From the NCBI GenBank assembly GCA_021772095.1, contig JADYXR010000022.1, forward strand, positions 1-50,815: a stretch of DNA of 50,815 nucleotides, written 5' to 3'. This DNA is from Candidatus Obscuribacter sp. GTDB taxonomy: Bacteria; Cyanobacteriota; Vampirovibrionia; Obscuribacterales; Obscuribacteraceae. The translations under genes and the position numbers were made by a program. Under the pieces are notes generated by a model, which was given only the letters and a program-made list of their open reading frames with translations, searched no databases and was not told the DNA's origin. Of the stretch, positions 42,342 through 50,751 are shown piece by piece. How positions within the stretch are numbered: the first letter of the stretch is position 1; each line of letters begins with the position of its first letter.

Positions 42342-42402
42342 ACGACGCTAGGCGCGTCTTGAATTTTTAGTATTCGCTGCGCGTTGGCTAGTTGAAATTG
42401 GA

Positions 42403-42432
42403 AGAGGTCTTCAAACGAAGGCCTCTTTTTTT
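42403..42432 (+). terminator. intrinsic terminator after HU
   Basis: AGAGGTCTTC-AAAC-GAAGGCCTCT is a 10-bp stem with one G.T pair, followed by T-rich sequence to 42432. It lies 62 bp after the HU stop. Confidence 0.92.
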
Positions 42433-42755
42433 GATGTGATTTATCGTTGGCAGTGATGTTTTTGACCAGTCACCTAGTTTTATGCTGCCTCATAATTTTT
42501 TTTGCGGCACAAAGTTTAGATCGTGCCTCATAAGTTTGCTCGCAAGGTGATGTCTTTTCGTGCCCCGAGAGTTTTCCGGGGCAAAACCTGGTTTCTCTGG
42601 GCGCTGTTCGATGATCTTTGCAACGAGGCACCATTTTCAACTTGGTTCCACATACGGTGCCAGAGCAAAATATCCGCCATGTATATTTCGTGAATCTTCT
42701 TTGGTTACCTTAAATCTGCGGAAATCCAAAAGAATTGCCATTTTGCCTATTGAGC
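42433..42755. other. intergenic region, possible structured RNA
   Basis: A GCCCCG/CGGGGC hairpin (42562-42582) and two GTGCCTCATAA/TGCCTCATAA copies (near 42486 and 42526) occur here. No protein gene can be supported; the frame at 42560-42781 has no start site or family pattern. A small RNA is possible but unproven. Confidence 0.35.
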
Positions 42756-42784
42756 TTGACATCCTTTTGAGACAGAATTAATAC
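42756..42784 (+). promoter_or_regulatory. near-consensus sigma-70 promoter
   Basis: TTGACA (42756-42761), a 17-bp spacer and TAATAC (42779-42784). It is 94 bp upstream of the 56-residue gene at 42878. Confidence 0.75.
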
Positions 42785-42877
42785 AGCTTCTCGATTACAT
42801 GGTTTGAAAAAAGTACGCAAGCGCAGGCGGCATCCTGCACATCATCTTCACGCACAGATTCTAGAAAAGACGGTTAC

Positions 42878-43048
42878 ATGACTCACGATAACGAACACAT
42901 TGAAGCACTTCAGAGACGACTCACCGAGCTGTTTAACACCAAGGCAGCGGAGTTCAATCGATACTCCGAGGAAAATCCGCACACGGCACAAATTACTACC
43001 CAGGTGGCAGGAATGTACGAGGACCTGGCGCGAGTATTCAAAAACTGA
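42878..43048 (+). CDS. 56-residue hypothetical protein
   Basis: ATG 42878 to TGA 43046 encodes MTHDNEHIEALQRRL and continues as a charged, predicted helical protein (NTKAAEFNRYSEENPHTAQI, ARVFKN). It lies between a near-consensus promoter and a perfect TTCG-loop terminator, which supports expression. The ribosome site is weak. No family is recognised. Confidence 0.6.
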   Translation: MTHDNEHIEALQRRLTELFNTKAAEFNRYSEENPHTAQITTQVAGMYEDLARVFKN

Positions 43049-43083
43049 ATCTCCACAGTTTGTTAGTTCACGAAATCCTCCTG

Positions 43084-43115
43084 GAAAGAAGCGCTTCGGC
43101 GCTTCTTTCGCTTTA
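43084..43115 (+). terminator. strong hairpin with TTCG loop
   Basis: GAAAGAAGCGC-TTCG-GCGCTTCTTTC is a perfect 11-bp stem closed by a stable UUCG tetraloop, 36 bp after the 56-residue gene. The downstream T-run is short (GCTTTAAG). Confidence 0.85.
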
Positions 43116-43325
43116 AGGTGTTTGCATTCACCGTAGTTGAAATCGTGGGGGTCAAATCAGCGGGTTCAAATCGGGTGGTTTAAATCGGCGTTTCAAACTT
43201 GCCAATGCCGCTACGTGCAATTCCCATAGACGTAGGCTACCGACTGTCATAAGATTCCCTTGACATGATCAAAAATCTCTCGAGCCCGCACTTCGAGGAC
43301 CCGGAAGCTATAATATGGAGCACCT

Positions 43326-43589
43326 ATGGATATAGCCTTTCTTACAGTTGTGGTGATAATTTCGACAGTGCTTTTGCTTGCAATCGCAATGCCCGAGCGC
43401 CTGTTGCCTAATGCACCGAGCAAGAAGAAAAAGACGGTTGGTAGTTCCCACTGGGGCTGCTATGAAGAAGCCGATCCAACTAAAATCGTAGGCGAGATCG
43501 AGGTGAAGCCTTTAGCTTCGACTCTGCGAACCTGTTATGGTGCCAATTCCTATGCCAAAGGCAAGGGTGTCTCGAGAAGGGGTGCATGA
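43326..43589 (+). CDS. small single-span membrane protein
   Basis: This 87-residue protein starts with a hydrophobic helix (IAFLTVVVIISTVLLLAIAM, about 3-22) and then has a Lys-rich, mostly polar tail with two cysteines. GGAG precedes ATG 43326. Its stop overlaps the start of the next gene (ATGA at 43586-43589), so the two are translationally coupled and probably work together. No family is recognised. Confidence 0.65.
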   Translation: MDIAFLTVVVIISTVLLLAIAMPERLLPNAPSKKKKTVGSSHWGCYEEADPTKIVGEIEVKPLASTLRTCYGANSYAKGKGVSRRGA

Positions 43590-44266
43590 AAAAAATTGTT
43601 CGGCTCGCAGTCCTGGGCGCCACCGCCCTTTTGTTACCTATAAACGCAGCCCTTGCGGCACCGTCCAGCCAATTCGATAAGCCTGCTGATGAACCTACAG
43701 GCATCGGCAACACCGTCGGCCTCGAGTATTCGCAGTCTAATGAATTCAAAAAATTGTTCTCGTCGGCAGTCGCGGATGGGCGCAAAGCATGCGACCAATA
43801 CCTGAAAGACCATCCCGGCGCGTCTGACATGTGCATCGTTTCTGATCTTGATGAAACCTTGCTGGACAATCGCGAACACTTCTCCAGTATCCAAAAATTC
43901 GACTGGGATAAGTTCGTCGATTGGGTCAACGAAGCAAAGGCACCGTCACTTAAACCGACTGCAAACCTGCTTGAATGGGCGAGAAAGAAAGGGTTTGCCA
44001 TCTTTTTCGTAACCGGTCGTCCAGAGGAATTACGATCTGCCACCATTAAAAACCTGGTGAAGAACGGTATCGCCTATGATGGCTTGTACCTGAGACCAAA
44101 AGACGACAAACGATCCGCTATTGAAATCAAAACGGCTTATCGAAAACAGATCGAAGACATGGGTTTCAAGGTCGTGGTGAACATCGGAGACCAGGTCTCT
44201 GACCTGGTTGGTGGCTATGCCGTCGACTGCGAAAAGTTGCCGAACAAAATCTATTTTATAAACTAG
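43586..44266 (+). CDS. secreted HAD-superfamily acid phosphatase
   Basis: This 226-residue protein has a signal peptide (about 1-25, ending AALAAP), so it acts in the periplasm or as a secreted enzyme. The HAD motifs are complete: SDLDETLLDN (D87, D89), VTGRPE (T143), a lysine/arginine region (about 175), and IGDQVSDLVGG (D202, D206). The layout matches class C or plant-type acid phosphatases with a helical cap (FDWDKFVDWVNEAKAPSLKP). It should hydrolyse phosphomonoesters, probably with magnesium. It overlaps the small membrane gene by 4 bp. Confidence 0.9.
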   Translation: MKKIVRLAVLGATALLLPINAALAAPSSQFDKPADEPTGIGNTVGLEYSQSNEFKKLFSSAVADGRKACDQYLKDHPGASDMCIVSDLDETLLDNREHFSSIQKFDWDKFVDWVNEAKAPSLKPTANLLEWARKKGFAIFFVTGRPEELRSATIKNLVKNGIAYDGLYLRPKDDKRSAIEIKTAYRKQIEDMGFKVVVNIGDQVSDLVGGYAVDCEKLPNKIYFIN

Positions 44267-44312
44267 AACGAACGCTCAGATTGAACGACAAAAGGTTGTC
44301 CGCGCTTGCCGT

Positions 44313-46505
44313 CTATCGAACAGGTCTGCCGGCGATCAGCGTTTGCCTGCCGATTAATCCAATGTTTCGGAGCAGCTCAGCCTGGGCGATGTTAAACGCC
44401 ACGATTGAATCGGCTTTGTTGACTAGCGACGTGGTGAAATCGCGCTGTGCGTTAATGACGTCGATGTTGGTGCCGACGCCGTTGGCTAGTCGAACACGCG
44501 ACAGGCGAAGTTGCTCAGCGGCGGAAATCACCGCTTTGGTGGCAACTTCAATTTGTCGTTCTGCAGTTTGGCTGGTCAAGTACGAATCACGAACTTCTTG
44601 CAAAACGCGCATTAGCTCCTGGTTCGAGCGCAGCTGCGCACCGCGGGCGAGGGCACGGTTGGACTGAATATTCGCAAGCGATCTGGTTCCCATCGCTTCG
44701 AAATTCCAATCGACTTGTATGCCGATGTTGTACGAAGATCGAACCTGACGATTGACCGCAGCTGGCGGAATAAACTCTGATCCGGTCGGCAGAACGAGTG
44801 AACTTCCAGGAGTTTGCCCGAAACCGAGACTGGAGTTGTCGACAGTGAAACCGCCGTTTCCAGTTCGGATAATTGGCGTTGTAACCGGCGCACCGGCGAG
44901 CGGAACTTGCCGGAATGACGGCTGCGAATAAACGATGCTCCTACCTAATGTCGCGCCACTGCCGGTGATATTACCGAAAAAGTTCAATTGCGGATAAAGT
45001 GGTGCGGCGGCAACTTGAACGTTTCTCTTAGCGGCGATGCGCAGTTGTTCGAACTGCTTCAGCTCAGGACGATTTTCGATTGCTAAAGTAATCAATCGAT
45101 TGATGTCAGCCTCAGCAGAGATCAACCGCACTTTTTTCACCTGACTCTCTACCGAGAGCAAGTTGACATCAGTGTCTAAGTTCAATATCGTGCCAAGATC
45201 AATTGCCGCGCGCCTGAGACTAACTTCTTGCGTCAACAAATTTTGTTGATCGCGAGCCAGCTGCGTTTCCGACTGCAGCACCTGGAACCTGGTGCCAGTG
45301 CCGGCTGTCTCCAATTGCTGGTTGAGATTGACCTGTGCTTGCGAAACATCGACTGCGCGAGTTTGAATTTCCAGCAACGCTTCGTTGCGCAGCATTGTGT
45401 AATAGCCGCGCGTGACGTCCAGAAGCGTGTCGTTGATGGCGCCGAATAAGCGCTGCTTCTGCGCCTTATAAGTATGTAGCGCGGAGAGGGCACCGAATGT
45501 GACTTCACCACCGCGAAATCCGAAGAAGTTAAAACCGGCTGCAGTAGTGACGTTCGGCGTGTTGAACGTAACCGGAATGATACCGCCGACCAATCGGCCG
45601 CCCTTTAAATATTCGTGACGATAGTTCGTAAAGATATCAGGCAAATAACGACCAACAGACCCGAACAGAAGCCACTTTCGCGAATCAACGTCGGTCTTCT
45701 GAATGCGAATTTCGAGGTTGTGATCGAGGGCATAATCGACGCAATCATTTAATGAAATCGGGCGAGTGTATCTCGCTTCAAGTCTGATCGGAGGCAGCTT
45801 TGGACCAAGTGGTATCATTTGATCCGGCATCGGCAAACGAATTTCAATCGCCTCAGCCTGCAAAAATCTTTGCCTAAATTCAGTCGCCTGTGTGTCGATC
45901 AATTCATAATCGCGACGGCGCTGCGAGTTATTGAGCGCTTCCTCTTGAGCCACACCCAGTTCTCTGGGCACGCCAGTTGAATCGGAAGCAGGTTGTTCGA
46001 TCGGTCCAGTCAAATCGGCTGGCAGTGTCATTCTTCCAGCGTCAGTCGGACCGCCGCTATTGGAATTTAAATTGATTGGGTTGGTTGGATTGGTCGGGTT
46101 TGGATTCGCCGGCGTAGTATTCATCGGCGACGACGGCACACCGGGTTGCGAAATCGGATCGTTGGTCGGATTAGATCGCAACGGCAAATCAGCATTTCCA
46201 GGAGCACTGCTGCCCGGGCTGGTTTGCGCGAGCTGTTGTTTTGATTGATTGAAACGATTCGATGAGTTCGTTATACGGCTATTTGCACGCGCAAGTGGAT
46301 TGTTTAAATCAGCAACTCGACTATTCATCTCTGAAACAGTTTCGTGCGATCGATCGATTACATGGTTGTTCGCTGGCGTTGCTTGTGCCACTAACGTTTC
46401 GGCGGGTGGTAGTGAACGTCGTGCAGGCACGTTCGAATCGGCTGCGGGTGTTGCACTTGAAGCGAGTACTGCAGCCCCTATAGCCAATGCCACTGAGCGC
46501 GGCAT
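44313..46505 (-). CDS. TolC-family outer-membrane efflux protein
   Basis: TolC proteins form the outer-membrane channel of tripartite efflux or type I secretion systems. From ATG 46505 this has about 730 residues, far more than the usual 450-500. A signal peptide (VALAIGAAVLASSATPAA) comes first. About 200 disordered residues follow, with TPANPNPTNPTNPINLN. The OEP domain starts at SLNDCVDYALDHNLEIRI and has the two TolC repeats, including RYLPDIFTNYRHEY, VTRGYYTMLRNEALLEIQ, LENRPELKQFEQLR and VRDSYLTSQTAERQIEVA. An upstream ATG (46538) is possible, with AGGAA 12 bases before 46505. No ABC or RND pump gene is adjacent. Confidence 0.9.
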   Translation of the reverse strand: MPRSVALAIGAAVLASSATPAADSNVPARRSLPPAETLVAQATPANNHVIDRSHETVSEMNSRVADLNNPLARANSRITNSSNRFNQSKQQLAQTSPGSSAPGNADLPLRSNPTNDPISQPGVPSSPMNTTPANPNPTNPTNPINLNSNSGGPTDAGRMTLPADLTGPIEQPASDSTGVPRELGVAQEEALNNSQRRRDYELIDTQATEFRQRFLQAEAIEIRLPMPDQMIPLGPKLPPIRLEARYTRPISLNDCVDYALDHNLEIRIQKTDVDSRKWLLFGSVGRYLPDIFTNYRHEYLKGGRLVGGIIPVTFNTPNVTTAAGFNFFGFRGGEVTFGALSALHTYKAQKQRLFGAINDTLLDVTRGYYTMLRNEALLEIQTRAVDVSQAQVNLNQQLETAGTGTRFQVLQSETQLARDQQNLLTQEVSLRRAAIDLGTILNLDTDVNLLSVESQVKKVRLISAEADINRLITLAIENRPELKQFEQLRIAAKRNVQVAAAPLYPQLNFFGNITGSGATLGRSIVYSQPSFRQVPLAGAPVTTPIIRTGNGGFTVDNSSLGFGQTPGSSLVLPTGSEFIPPAAVNRQVRSSYNIGIQVDWNFEAMGTRSLANIQSNRALARGAQLRSNQELMRVLQEVRDSYLTSQTAERQIEVATKAVISAAEQLRLSRVRLANGVGTNIDVINAQRDFTTSLVNKADSIVAFNIAQAELLRNIGLIGRQTLIAGRPVR

Positions 46506-46642
46506 TATGTGTTTATTCCTGATCAAAATCATCTGCATTGTCCCGGGTTACCTGCATGCTTTTCGCACGCTACCTCAACCTTACGCGCATACAGTCAGTT
46601 TTTCCTTAAAAAAAACTCTCAGCTTCATGAAATCCATTGCGC

Positions 46643-47206
46643 TCATTTCACAAGTTTTTGAACTGCTTTAAACTTCTCAGTGCCTGATTCCACAAGCATT
46701 TCGAACAATGCCATCTCAACAGATGTGGGCACTGCACCGCTGCTTACTATCTTTTCGATACCTAGTAAATTGTTCGGCAAAACCCTGCTGGAGACTGCAT
46801 CTGTGACTAAATGAACTTGATATTTTTTCCAGAGCAAGTCGAGCGCAGTTTGATTCACACAAACGTGAGTTTCGATGCCGGTGAGAATTATTTGTTCCTT
46901 TCCGTTCGCTTTCAGCCAATCCAACAGTTCTGGAATTCCAGCCGCGCTAAAACAATTTTTTTCAAATAAATCATGCTTGCCAAGCACATCAGACAGTTCT
47001 GAAACTGTTCGCCCCAACCCTCTTGGATACTGCTCCGTCACTACAATTGGGACATCGAGAATTTTCATCGCTTGGATAAGAATTGAAATGTTCTTGGTCA
47101 GTTCACCGAAATCGGGAAGAACTTTGCGAAAACTCTCTTGCACGTCTATGATGAACAAAACCGCTGCATCTCTGTTTAGAATTCTCGGATTTCTATCAGG
47201 AATCAT
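46643..47206 (-). CDS. isochorismatase-like cysteine hydrolase
   Basis: Members of this family hydrolyse small amides or vinyl ethers in the cytoplasm. Numbered from ATG 47206 (187 residues), the triad is D21 (FIIDVQ), K83 (FEKNCF) and C116 (GIETHVCV), each in its family context. The most similar branch is nicotinamidase- or YcaC-like, but the substrate cannot be told. An in-frame ATG at 47257 adds 17 residues. It lies just downstream of the TolC gene's start on the same strand and is divergent from the radical SAM gene. Confidence 0.88.
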   Translation of the reverse strand: MIPDRNPRILNRDAAVLFIIDVQESFRKVLPDFGELTKNISILIQAMKILDVPIVVTEQYPRGLGRTVSELSDVLGKHDLFEKNCFSAAGIPELLDWLKANGKEQIILTGIETHVCVNQTALDLLWKKYQVHLVTDAVSSRVLPNNLLGIEKIVSSGAVPTSVEMALFEMLVESGTEKFKAVQKLVK

Positions 47207-47366
47207 TATGGAAACCCCATCTGACAACTTGCTGCGCGGCATAACTGGTGCAACCATCGGCTACAAAGCCTGCGATCGCGCTAGTATATTTTGTTTAGTC
47301 GACCAAGATTGTTCATACGTTCCCGACATGAGCACATTCTCAAAGTCATGAGAACGAGGTTTGAAA

Positions 47367-48752
47367 GTGCCACCATTACTAGCTAATTACTACCTGACAT
47401 ATAAGTGCAATTCGCGTTGCACCTACTGCGATATTCCTGTGAAGCCGGAAAATATTCCGATCAAGGAAACATCGGCAGAAGTAATTATTGAAAACCTGGC
47501 CGCGCTAAAACGGCTCGGCGTCAAAGTTGTCGACTTCACTGGCGGCGAGCCACTGATTTATAAAAAACTTCCGGAAGTTCTTCGGGCTGCCAAGGAGATG
47601 GGTTTTTACACCAGCATCGCCAACACAGGCACGCTCTATCCGGGCAAAGCGAAAGAGCTCGCGGGCTTGATCGATGATTTGAAATTTTCGCTTTCGACAA
47701 TCGATCCGGAATCGTATAAGAAAGAACGCGGTATCAACGGCTTTGCGCGTGTGATCGAGAGCATCAAGATCGCCAAATCACTAGGCGAGCAACCATCGAT
47801 CATCGCGACTGCCACGCCCGAATCGATCTGGCACATGGAAAATGTGATCGGTCTTGCGCAAGAACTCGGAGTCGTGGTGCTGCTTGGACCGGTGTTTGAT
47901 TATTTTGGTCAAGACACTTTGGGCGAAGAAGGTGTAGCAGAACTGCATCGGCTGTCGAAGTTCGACAACGTCGCAGTTAACTGGGCGTTCACGCAATTTT
48001 TCCTCGATGGTGGCAACCAGGTCAAGGCGCCGCGCTGCCGCGCGATTTCATCGACGATTGTGATTTCACCGGACGATCATTTGCTCCTGCCTTGTTATCA
48101 CATGCATGATGAACGACTGAAAATTAAACACGAGAATGGTCGCTCAAATCTCGATGAGATGTGGCATTCCATGCATGTTCAAGAACGCCGCAAGAAAGAA
48201 GGCGCCTGGGATTTTTGTCAGGGCTGCACGATCTGGTGTTATTTCGAAACTTCGTTTCTCTGGCCACCGGACAAGTATTTCTTTCTCAACCTCAAAAGCA
48301 AGGCGCGATGGGGCAAAGAGAAGGCGAAGCAATATCTGGAAATTAAAAACGGCATGAAGTTGACCCGCAAACTCGCAGGCGACCGCGATGCGGTATTAGC
48401 TGCGATTTCGAATAATCCGCTCAATATGCCGGTCAGACCAGGTTCTAATGGAGCTGCAAACGGCGGCAATGCCTCAGGTAACGGTAAAGATGGGGCAGGC
48501 AATGTCGTTTCGGGCGGTCCGACCGCGGAGAAGGGCGCTGCAAGCGTCGAGAGCGCTGTGACCACCGGCGCTAAGAACGGCTCGATTGATGCGACGCCAG
48601 GTCCAAACGGGTCTGCTGAAGAGTTTCCGCCATCGGTGGAACTTGAAAGAGTCCCAGATGATGAACTGACGGGGATTTCGGATTTGTCGGATGTGGCGGG
48701 TATTCCCGTGACGATCACAAGAGACTCCGCAAACTCGGGCGCCAACCAGTAA
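47367..48752 (+). CDS. radical SAM protein with SPASM-like C-terminus
   Basis: Radical SAM enzymes use a 4Fe-4S cluster bound by three cysteines and SAM to make a radical. The cluster motif C14-x3-C18-x2-C21 (YKCNSRCTYCD) is present, followed by FTGGEPL and the usual barrel. After the barrel, RCRAISSTIVISPDDHLLLPC and FCQGCTIWC supply further cysteines, as in SPASM/twitch domains that bind extra clusters. From about residue 355 a Gly/Ala/Asn/Ser-rich tail of about 105 residues is disordered and may be a linker. GTG 47367 has GAGG 7 bases upstream; TTG 47361 is too close to that site. No peptide or precursor gene is adjacent, so the substrate is unknown. Confidence 0.9.
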   Translation: MPPLLANYYLTYKCNSRCTYCDIPVKPENIPIKETSAEVIIENLAALKRLGVKVVDFTGGEPLIYKKLPEVLRAAKEMGFYTSIANTGTLYPGKAKELAGLIDDLKFSLSTIDPESYKKERGINGFARVIESIKIAKSLGEQPSIIATATPESIWHMENVIGLAQELGVVVLLGPVFDYFGQDTLGEEGVAELHRLSKFDNVAVNWAFTQFFLDGGNQVKAPRCRAISSTIVISPDDHLLLPCYHMHDERLKIKHENGRSNLDEMWHSMHVQERRKKEGAWDFCQGCTIWCYFETSFLWPPDKYFFLNLKSKARWGKEKAKQYLEIKNGMKLTRKLAGDRDAVLAAISNNPLNMPVRPGSNGAANGGNASGNGKDGAGNVVSGGPTAEKGAASVESAVTTGAKNGSIDATPGPNGSAEEFPPSVELERVPDDELTGISDLSDVAGIPVTITRDSANSGANQ

Positions 48753-49033
48753 CCAGCCGAGTACCAGTCGCACCCTGGCGCAGCAAAGCCAGTAAACAGC
48801 GCAAGAACGCCGGCACGCCGTTCATCTCGACTCAATGCGAGTGAGAGTCGAAAGGTGCTGCCGGAGCGATAATGGTTAGGCGCACACGGCAAAGCAAAGC
48901 CGAACGGGAACAAGAACTCGCGAGAGAAACCCAGCGCCATTGAGCGCGTGTTCGGTTAAACCGTACCCATGCCAATGGATGTGCTTCACAACCGATGAGT
49001 GCGTAACAAGGGTAATATTTTGAGCCTGCGAGT
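48753..49033. other. intergenic region, no gene supported
   Basis: Nothing recognisable is seen between the radical SAM gene and the tRNA promoter. A minus-strand open frame overlaps here but shows no start site or family pattern. Confidence 0.35.
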
Positions 49034-49062
49034 TTGCCCCCAGGCGACTTTCCTGGTATAAA
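49034..49062 (+). promoter_or_regulatory. promoter of tRNA-Ala
   Basis: TTGCCC (49034-49039), a 17-bp spacer and TATAAA (49057-49062). The tRNA begins 12 bp later. Confidence 0.6.
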
Positions 49063-49073
49063 AGACAACACGC

Positions 49074-49149
49074 GGGGCGTTAGCGCAGTTGGTAGCGCGC
49101 TTCAATGGCATTGAAGAGGTCAAGGGTTCGACTCCCTTACGCTCCACCA
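49074..49149 (+). tRNA. tRNA-Ala (anticodon GGC)
   Basis: GGGGCGT pairs with ACGCTCC, including the G3.U70 pair that identifies alanine tRNA. The anticodon loop ATGGCAT gives GGC for codon GCC. The T-loop is TTCGACT. Discriminator A and CCA are encoded (49146-49149). Confidence 0.96.
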
Positions 49150-49158
49150 TTTTTGAAT

Positions 49159-49192
49159 AGGGTTTCCGGATTTTCTGGAAGCCCTTTTTTTT
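49159..49192 (+). terminator. intrinsic terminator after tRNA-Ala
   Basis: AGGGTTTCC pairs with GGAAGCCCT around GGATTTTCT, with one G.T pair, followed by eight T (49185-49192). Confidence 0.92.
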
Positions 49193-49455
49193 GCGCAATC
49201 GGCATCTGTGATGGTGAGCATCGCCTTACGCTATCAGACAAATACGAAAGAAATGAATGAAGATTTCTGTGGGCACCATCAGTAGTGCCCCGGGTTTAAG
49301 GACGGCTTCGCCGTTTTGGAAAGTCGTTGATAGTCGGCATCGAAGAAACCAGCACGGCGGCACAATCGCAGAGCAACGTCGAGCTGACACATTTTAAGAA
49401 CAGACACATTGGCAGTAGCAACGCACGCTGACACGTGTATTGCAGAAGCAAAAGA
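49193..49455. other. intergenic region, no gene supported
   Basis: The region holds no open frame with family features. It includes a GCCCCGGG-like GC patch (about 49287-49296) and nothing else recognisable. Confidence 0.35.
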
Positions 49456-49482
49456 CGAACGATCTCACCAGGAGATCGTTCG
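49456..49482 (-). terminator. hairpin ending the gene at 49540
   Basis: CGAACGATCTC pairs perfectly with GAGATCGTTCG around ACCAG. On the minus strand it is followed by TCTTTTGC. It is about 60 bp after the stop of the gene at 49540-49995 and resembles the hairpin at 50275. Confidence 0.75.
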
Positions 49483-49539
49483 CTTAGTTTTGTCTATCGA
49501 CATGCGGCGTTATTCACGCTCGCGAATGCAGCACTTGAC

Positions 49540-49995
49540 TTAATAGCCGTAATAGTTCTGAAAATACGGTTGGGCTAGCAAATGGTTGTAACCACCGTTT
49601 TGCATTTGTTGACGTTGAGCTTCCAGAACTGCAGCCTGTTGCTGCTGAACTGTATAATTCGCTGCTCGTTGTTGGTTGAAAGCCCGACCTGCTGCAGTTC
49701 CTTGCGCTCTTTGTTGGTTGAAACCTCGTTGGTTGAAACCTCGCTGGTTGAAACCACGCTGGTTGAAACCCCGGCTTTGTACAGCTCCCCGCGCTCTTTG
49801 CGGAATGAATGCGCGGTTCTGTCCTTTGTGAATAGCGCCTCTATTTTGTCGATAAATTGGTCGGATCTGTTTGTGATGACCGTGTCCACGACCATTGTTC
49901 CAGCCGCCGTGTCTTTTGTGTCCGTTTCCGGCGAGGGCCGGCGCCGCGGTACCCAGCACCAACGCTGCGACCACTAGTAATGACGTAAACTTCAT
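49540..49995 (-). CDS. small secreted Gln/Asn/Arg-rich protein with FNQRG repeats
   Basis: From ATG 49995 this is 151 residues; AAGGAG lies about 9 bases upstream, and the longer frame to 50061 has no such site. A signal peptide (VVAALVLGTAAPALA, about 8-22) is followed by a His/Gly/Arg-rich stretch, then RGFNQ repeated four times (about 87-110), and a Gln-rich helix (AANYTVQQQQAAVLEAQRQQ). The C-terminus is aromatic (QNYYGY). It shares AFNQQRAANY and QQQQAA..EAQRQQ with the gene at 50360. No family is recognised; an extracellular or matrix protein is possible. It is probably a single-gene unit. Confidence 0.75.
   Translation of the reverse strand: MKFTSLLVVAALVLGTAAPALAGNGHKRHGGWNNGRGHGHHKQIRPIYRQNRGAIHKGQNRAFIPQRARGAVQSRGFNQRGFNQRGFNQRGFNQQRAQGTAAGRAFNQQRAANYTVQQQQAAVLEAQRQQMQNGGYNHLLAQPYFQNYYGY
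49714..49773 (-). repeat. four in-frame 15-bp tandem repeats
   Basis: Units of 15 bp at 49714, 49729, 49744 and 49759, with core GGTTGAAACC, encode RGFNQ in the gene at 49540-49995. The third and fourth differ from the first two only at one or two bases, which suggests recent slippage or duplication. Confidence 0.85.
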
Positions 49996-50061
49996 AGGAT
50001 TCTCCTTAAGACTTGATGACGTGTCACTCAAATCTTGATATTGTCGGAGTAGAGGCTGCAA

Positions 50062-50274
50062 GCTTGTCTACTAATGACTATTGACTGCGTTCAGTATCTG
50101 TTTGTTCCAGCTACTTAGCACAAGTCGCCGTTACCGACGCTGCTTTTGTGGAAAAAAAAATGCGCTAGCAGCACGGCTCCACAGGTCCCGCGCGACAACC
50201 GGCAATACTTTCTGTGCGTCCATTCGTTCGACGCAGCACACGCGAGGCACCAAATATAGTGCGCAAAAATAGTA
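50062..50274. other. intergenic region, no gene supported
   Basis: No gene or RNA can be supported here. Confidence 0.35.
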
Positions 50275-50308
50275 GAGCGAACGAACTCTGGTGTGAGTTC
50301 GTTCGCTC
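50275..50308 (-). terminator. hairpin ending the gene at 50360
   Basis: GAGCGAACGAACTC pairs perfectly (14 bp) with GAGTTCGTTCGCTC around TGGTGT. On the minus strand TACTATTTTTG follows. It is 51 bp after the stop of the gene. Confidence 0.85.
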
Positions 50309-50359
50309 ATAGTGCTTATGTGCTTCCTTGCGGAATCACCTGCAATGGTTACTCGTTAT

Positions 50360-50731
50360 CTAAAAAATAGAATTGAGAATGCCGCCTAATCCACTTCTAT
50401 TTTGTCCGTAAAAGTAGCCAGAATTATTGTTGAAATTGTTCGGATAGAACGACTGACCATACGGGTTATAGAAGTTGTTATAAAGACCACCACTGTTTTG
50501 CAGCTGTTGTCGTTGAGCCTCTATAGCTGCAGCTTGTTGCTGCTGGATGACATAATTGGCGGCTCGTTGTTGGTTGAATGCGCGGGCCGCTGCAACTCCT
50601 CCGCCATACCGATTCTGTTGTTGCTTCACAGCTTTGCGGTACTGCTTGTTGTTCACATTATAGTAGTTATACTGTGCCAGCGCAGGTGCCGCAGTACCGA
50701 GCAGCAACGATGCGACCAGAGATTTTCTCAA
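50360..50731 (-). CDS. small secreted Gln/Asn/Tyr-rich protein, paralogue of the gene at 49540
   Basis: This 123-residue protein starts at TTG 50731, the only plausible start in frame before the signal peptide (SLVASLLLGTAAPALAQ). The mature part is Asn/Tyr/Gln-rich. RAFNQQRAANY and QQQQAAAIEAQRQQ align with the gene at 49540, so the two are duplicates that then diverged: this copy has no FNQRG run and a Tyr/Asn/Gly-rich end. The upstream gene ends only 20 bp before, so coupled translation may compensate for the TTG. No family is recognised. Confidence 0.7.
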   Translation of the reverse strand: MRKSLVASLLLGTAAPALAQYNYYNVNNKQYRKAVKQQQNRYGGGVAAARAFNQQRAANYVIQQQQAAAIEAQRQQLQNSGGLYNNFYNPYGQSFYPNNFNNNSGYFYGQNRSGLGGILNSIF

Positions 50732-50751
50732 ATGTTGTGTTTTAGCATTGC

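Noticed and set aside
42560..42781. 73-residue plus-strand frame after HU
   Set aside because: It covers a hairpin and a promoter; no ribosome site or family pattern.
43260..43314. TTGACA (43260) with TATAAT (43309) as a promoter for the gene at 43326
   Set aside because: The two boxes are 43 bp apart, too far for one promoter. TATAAT alone lies too close to ATG 43326 for a leader with the GGAG site.
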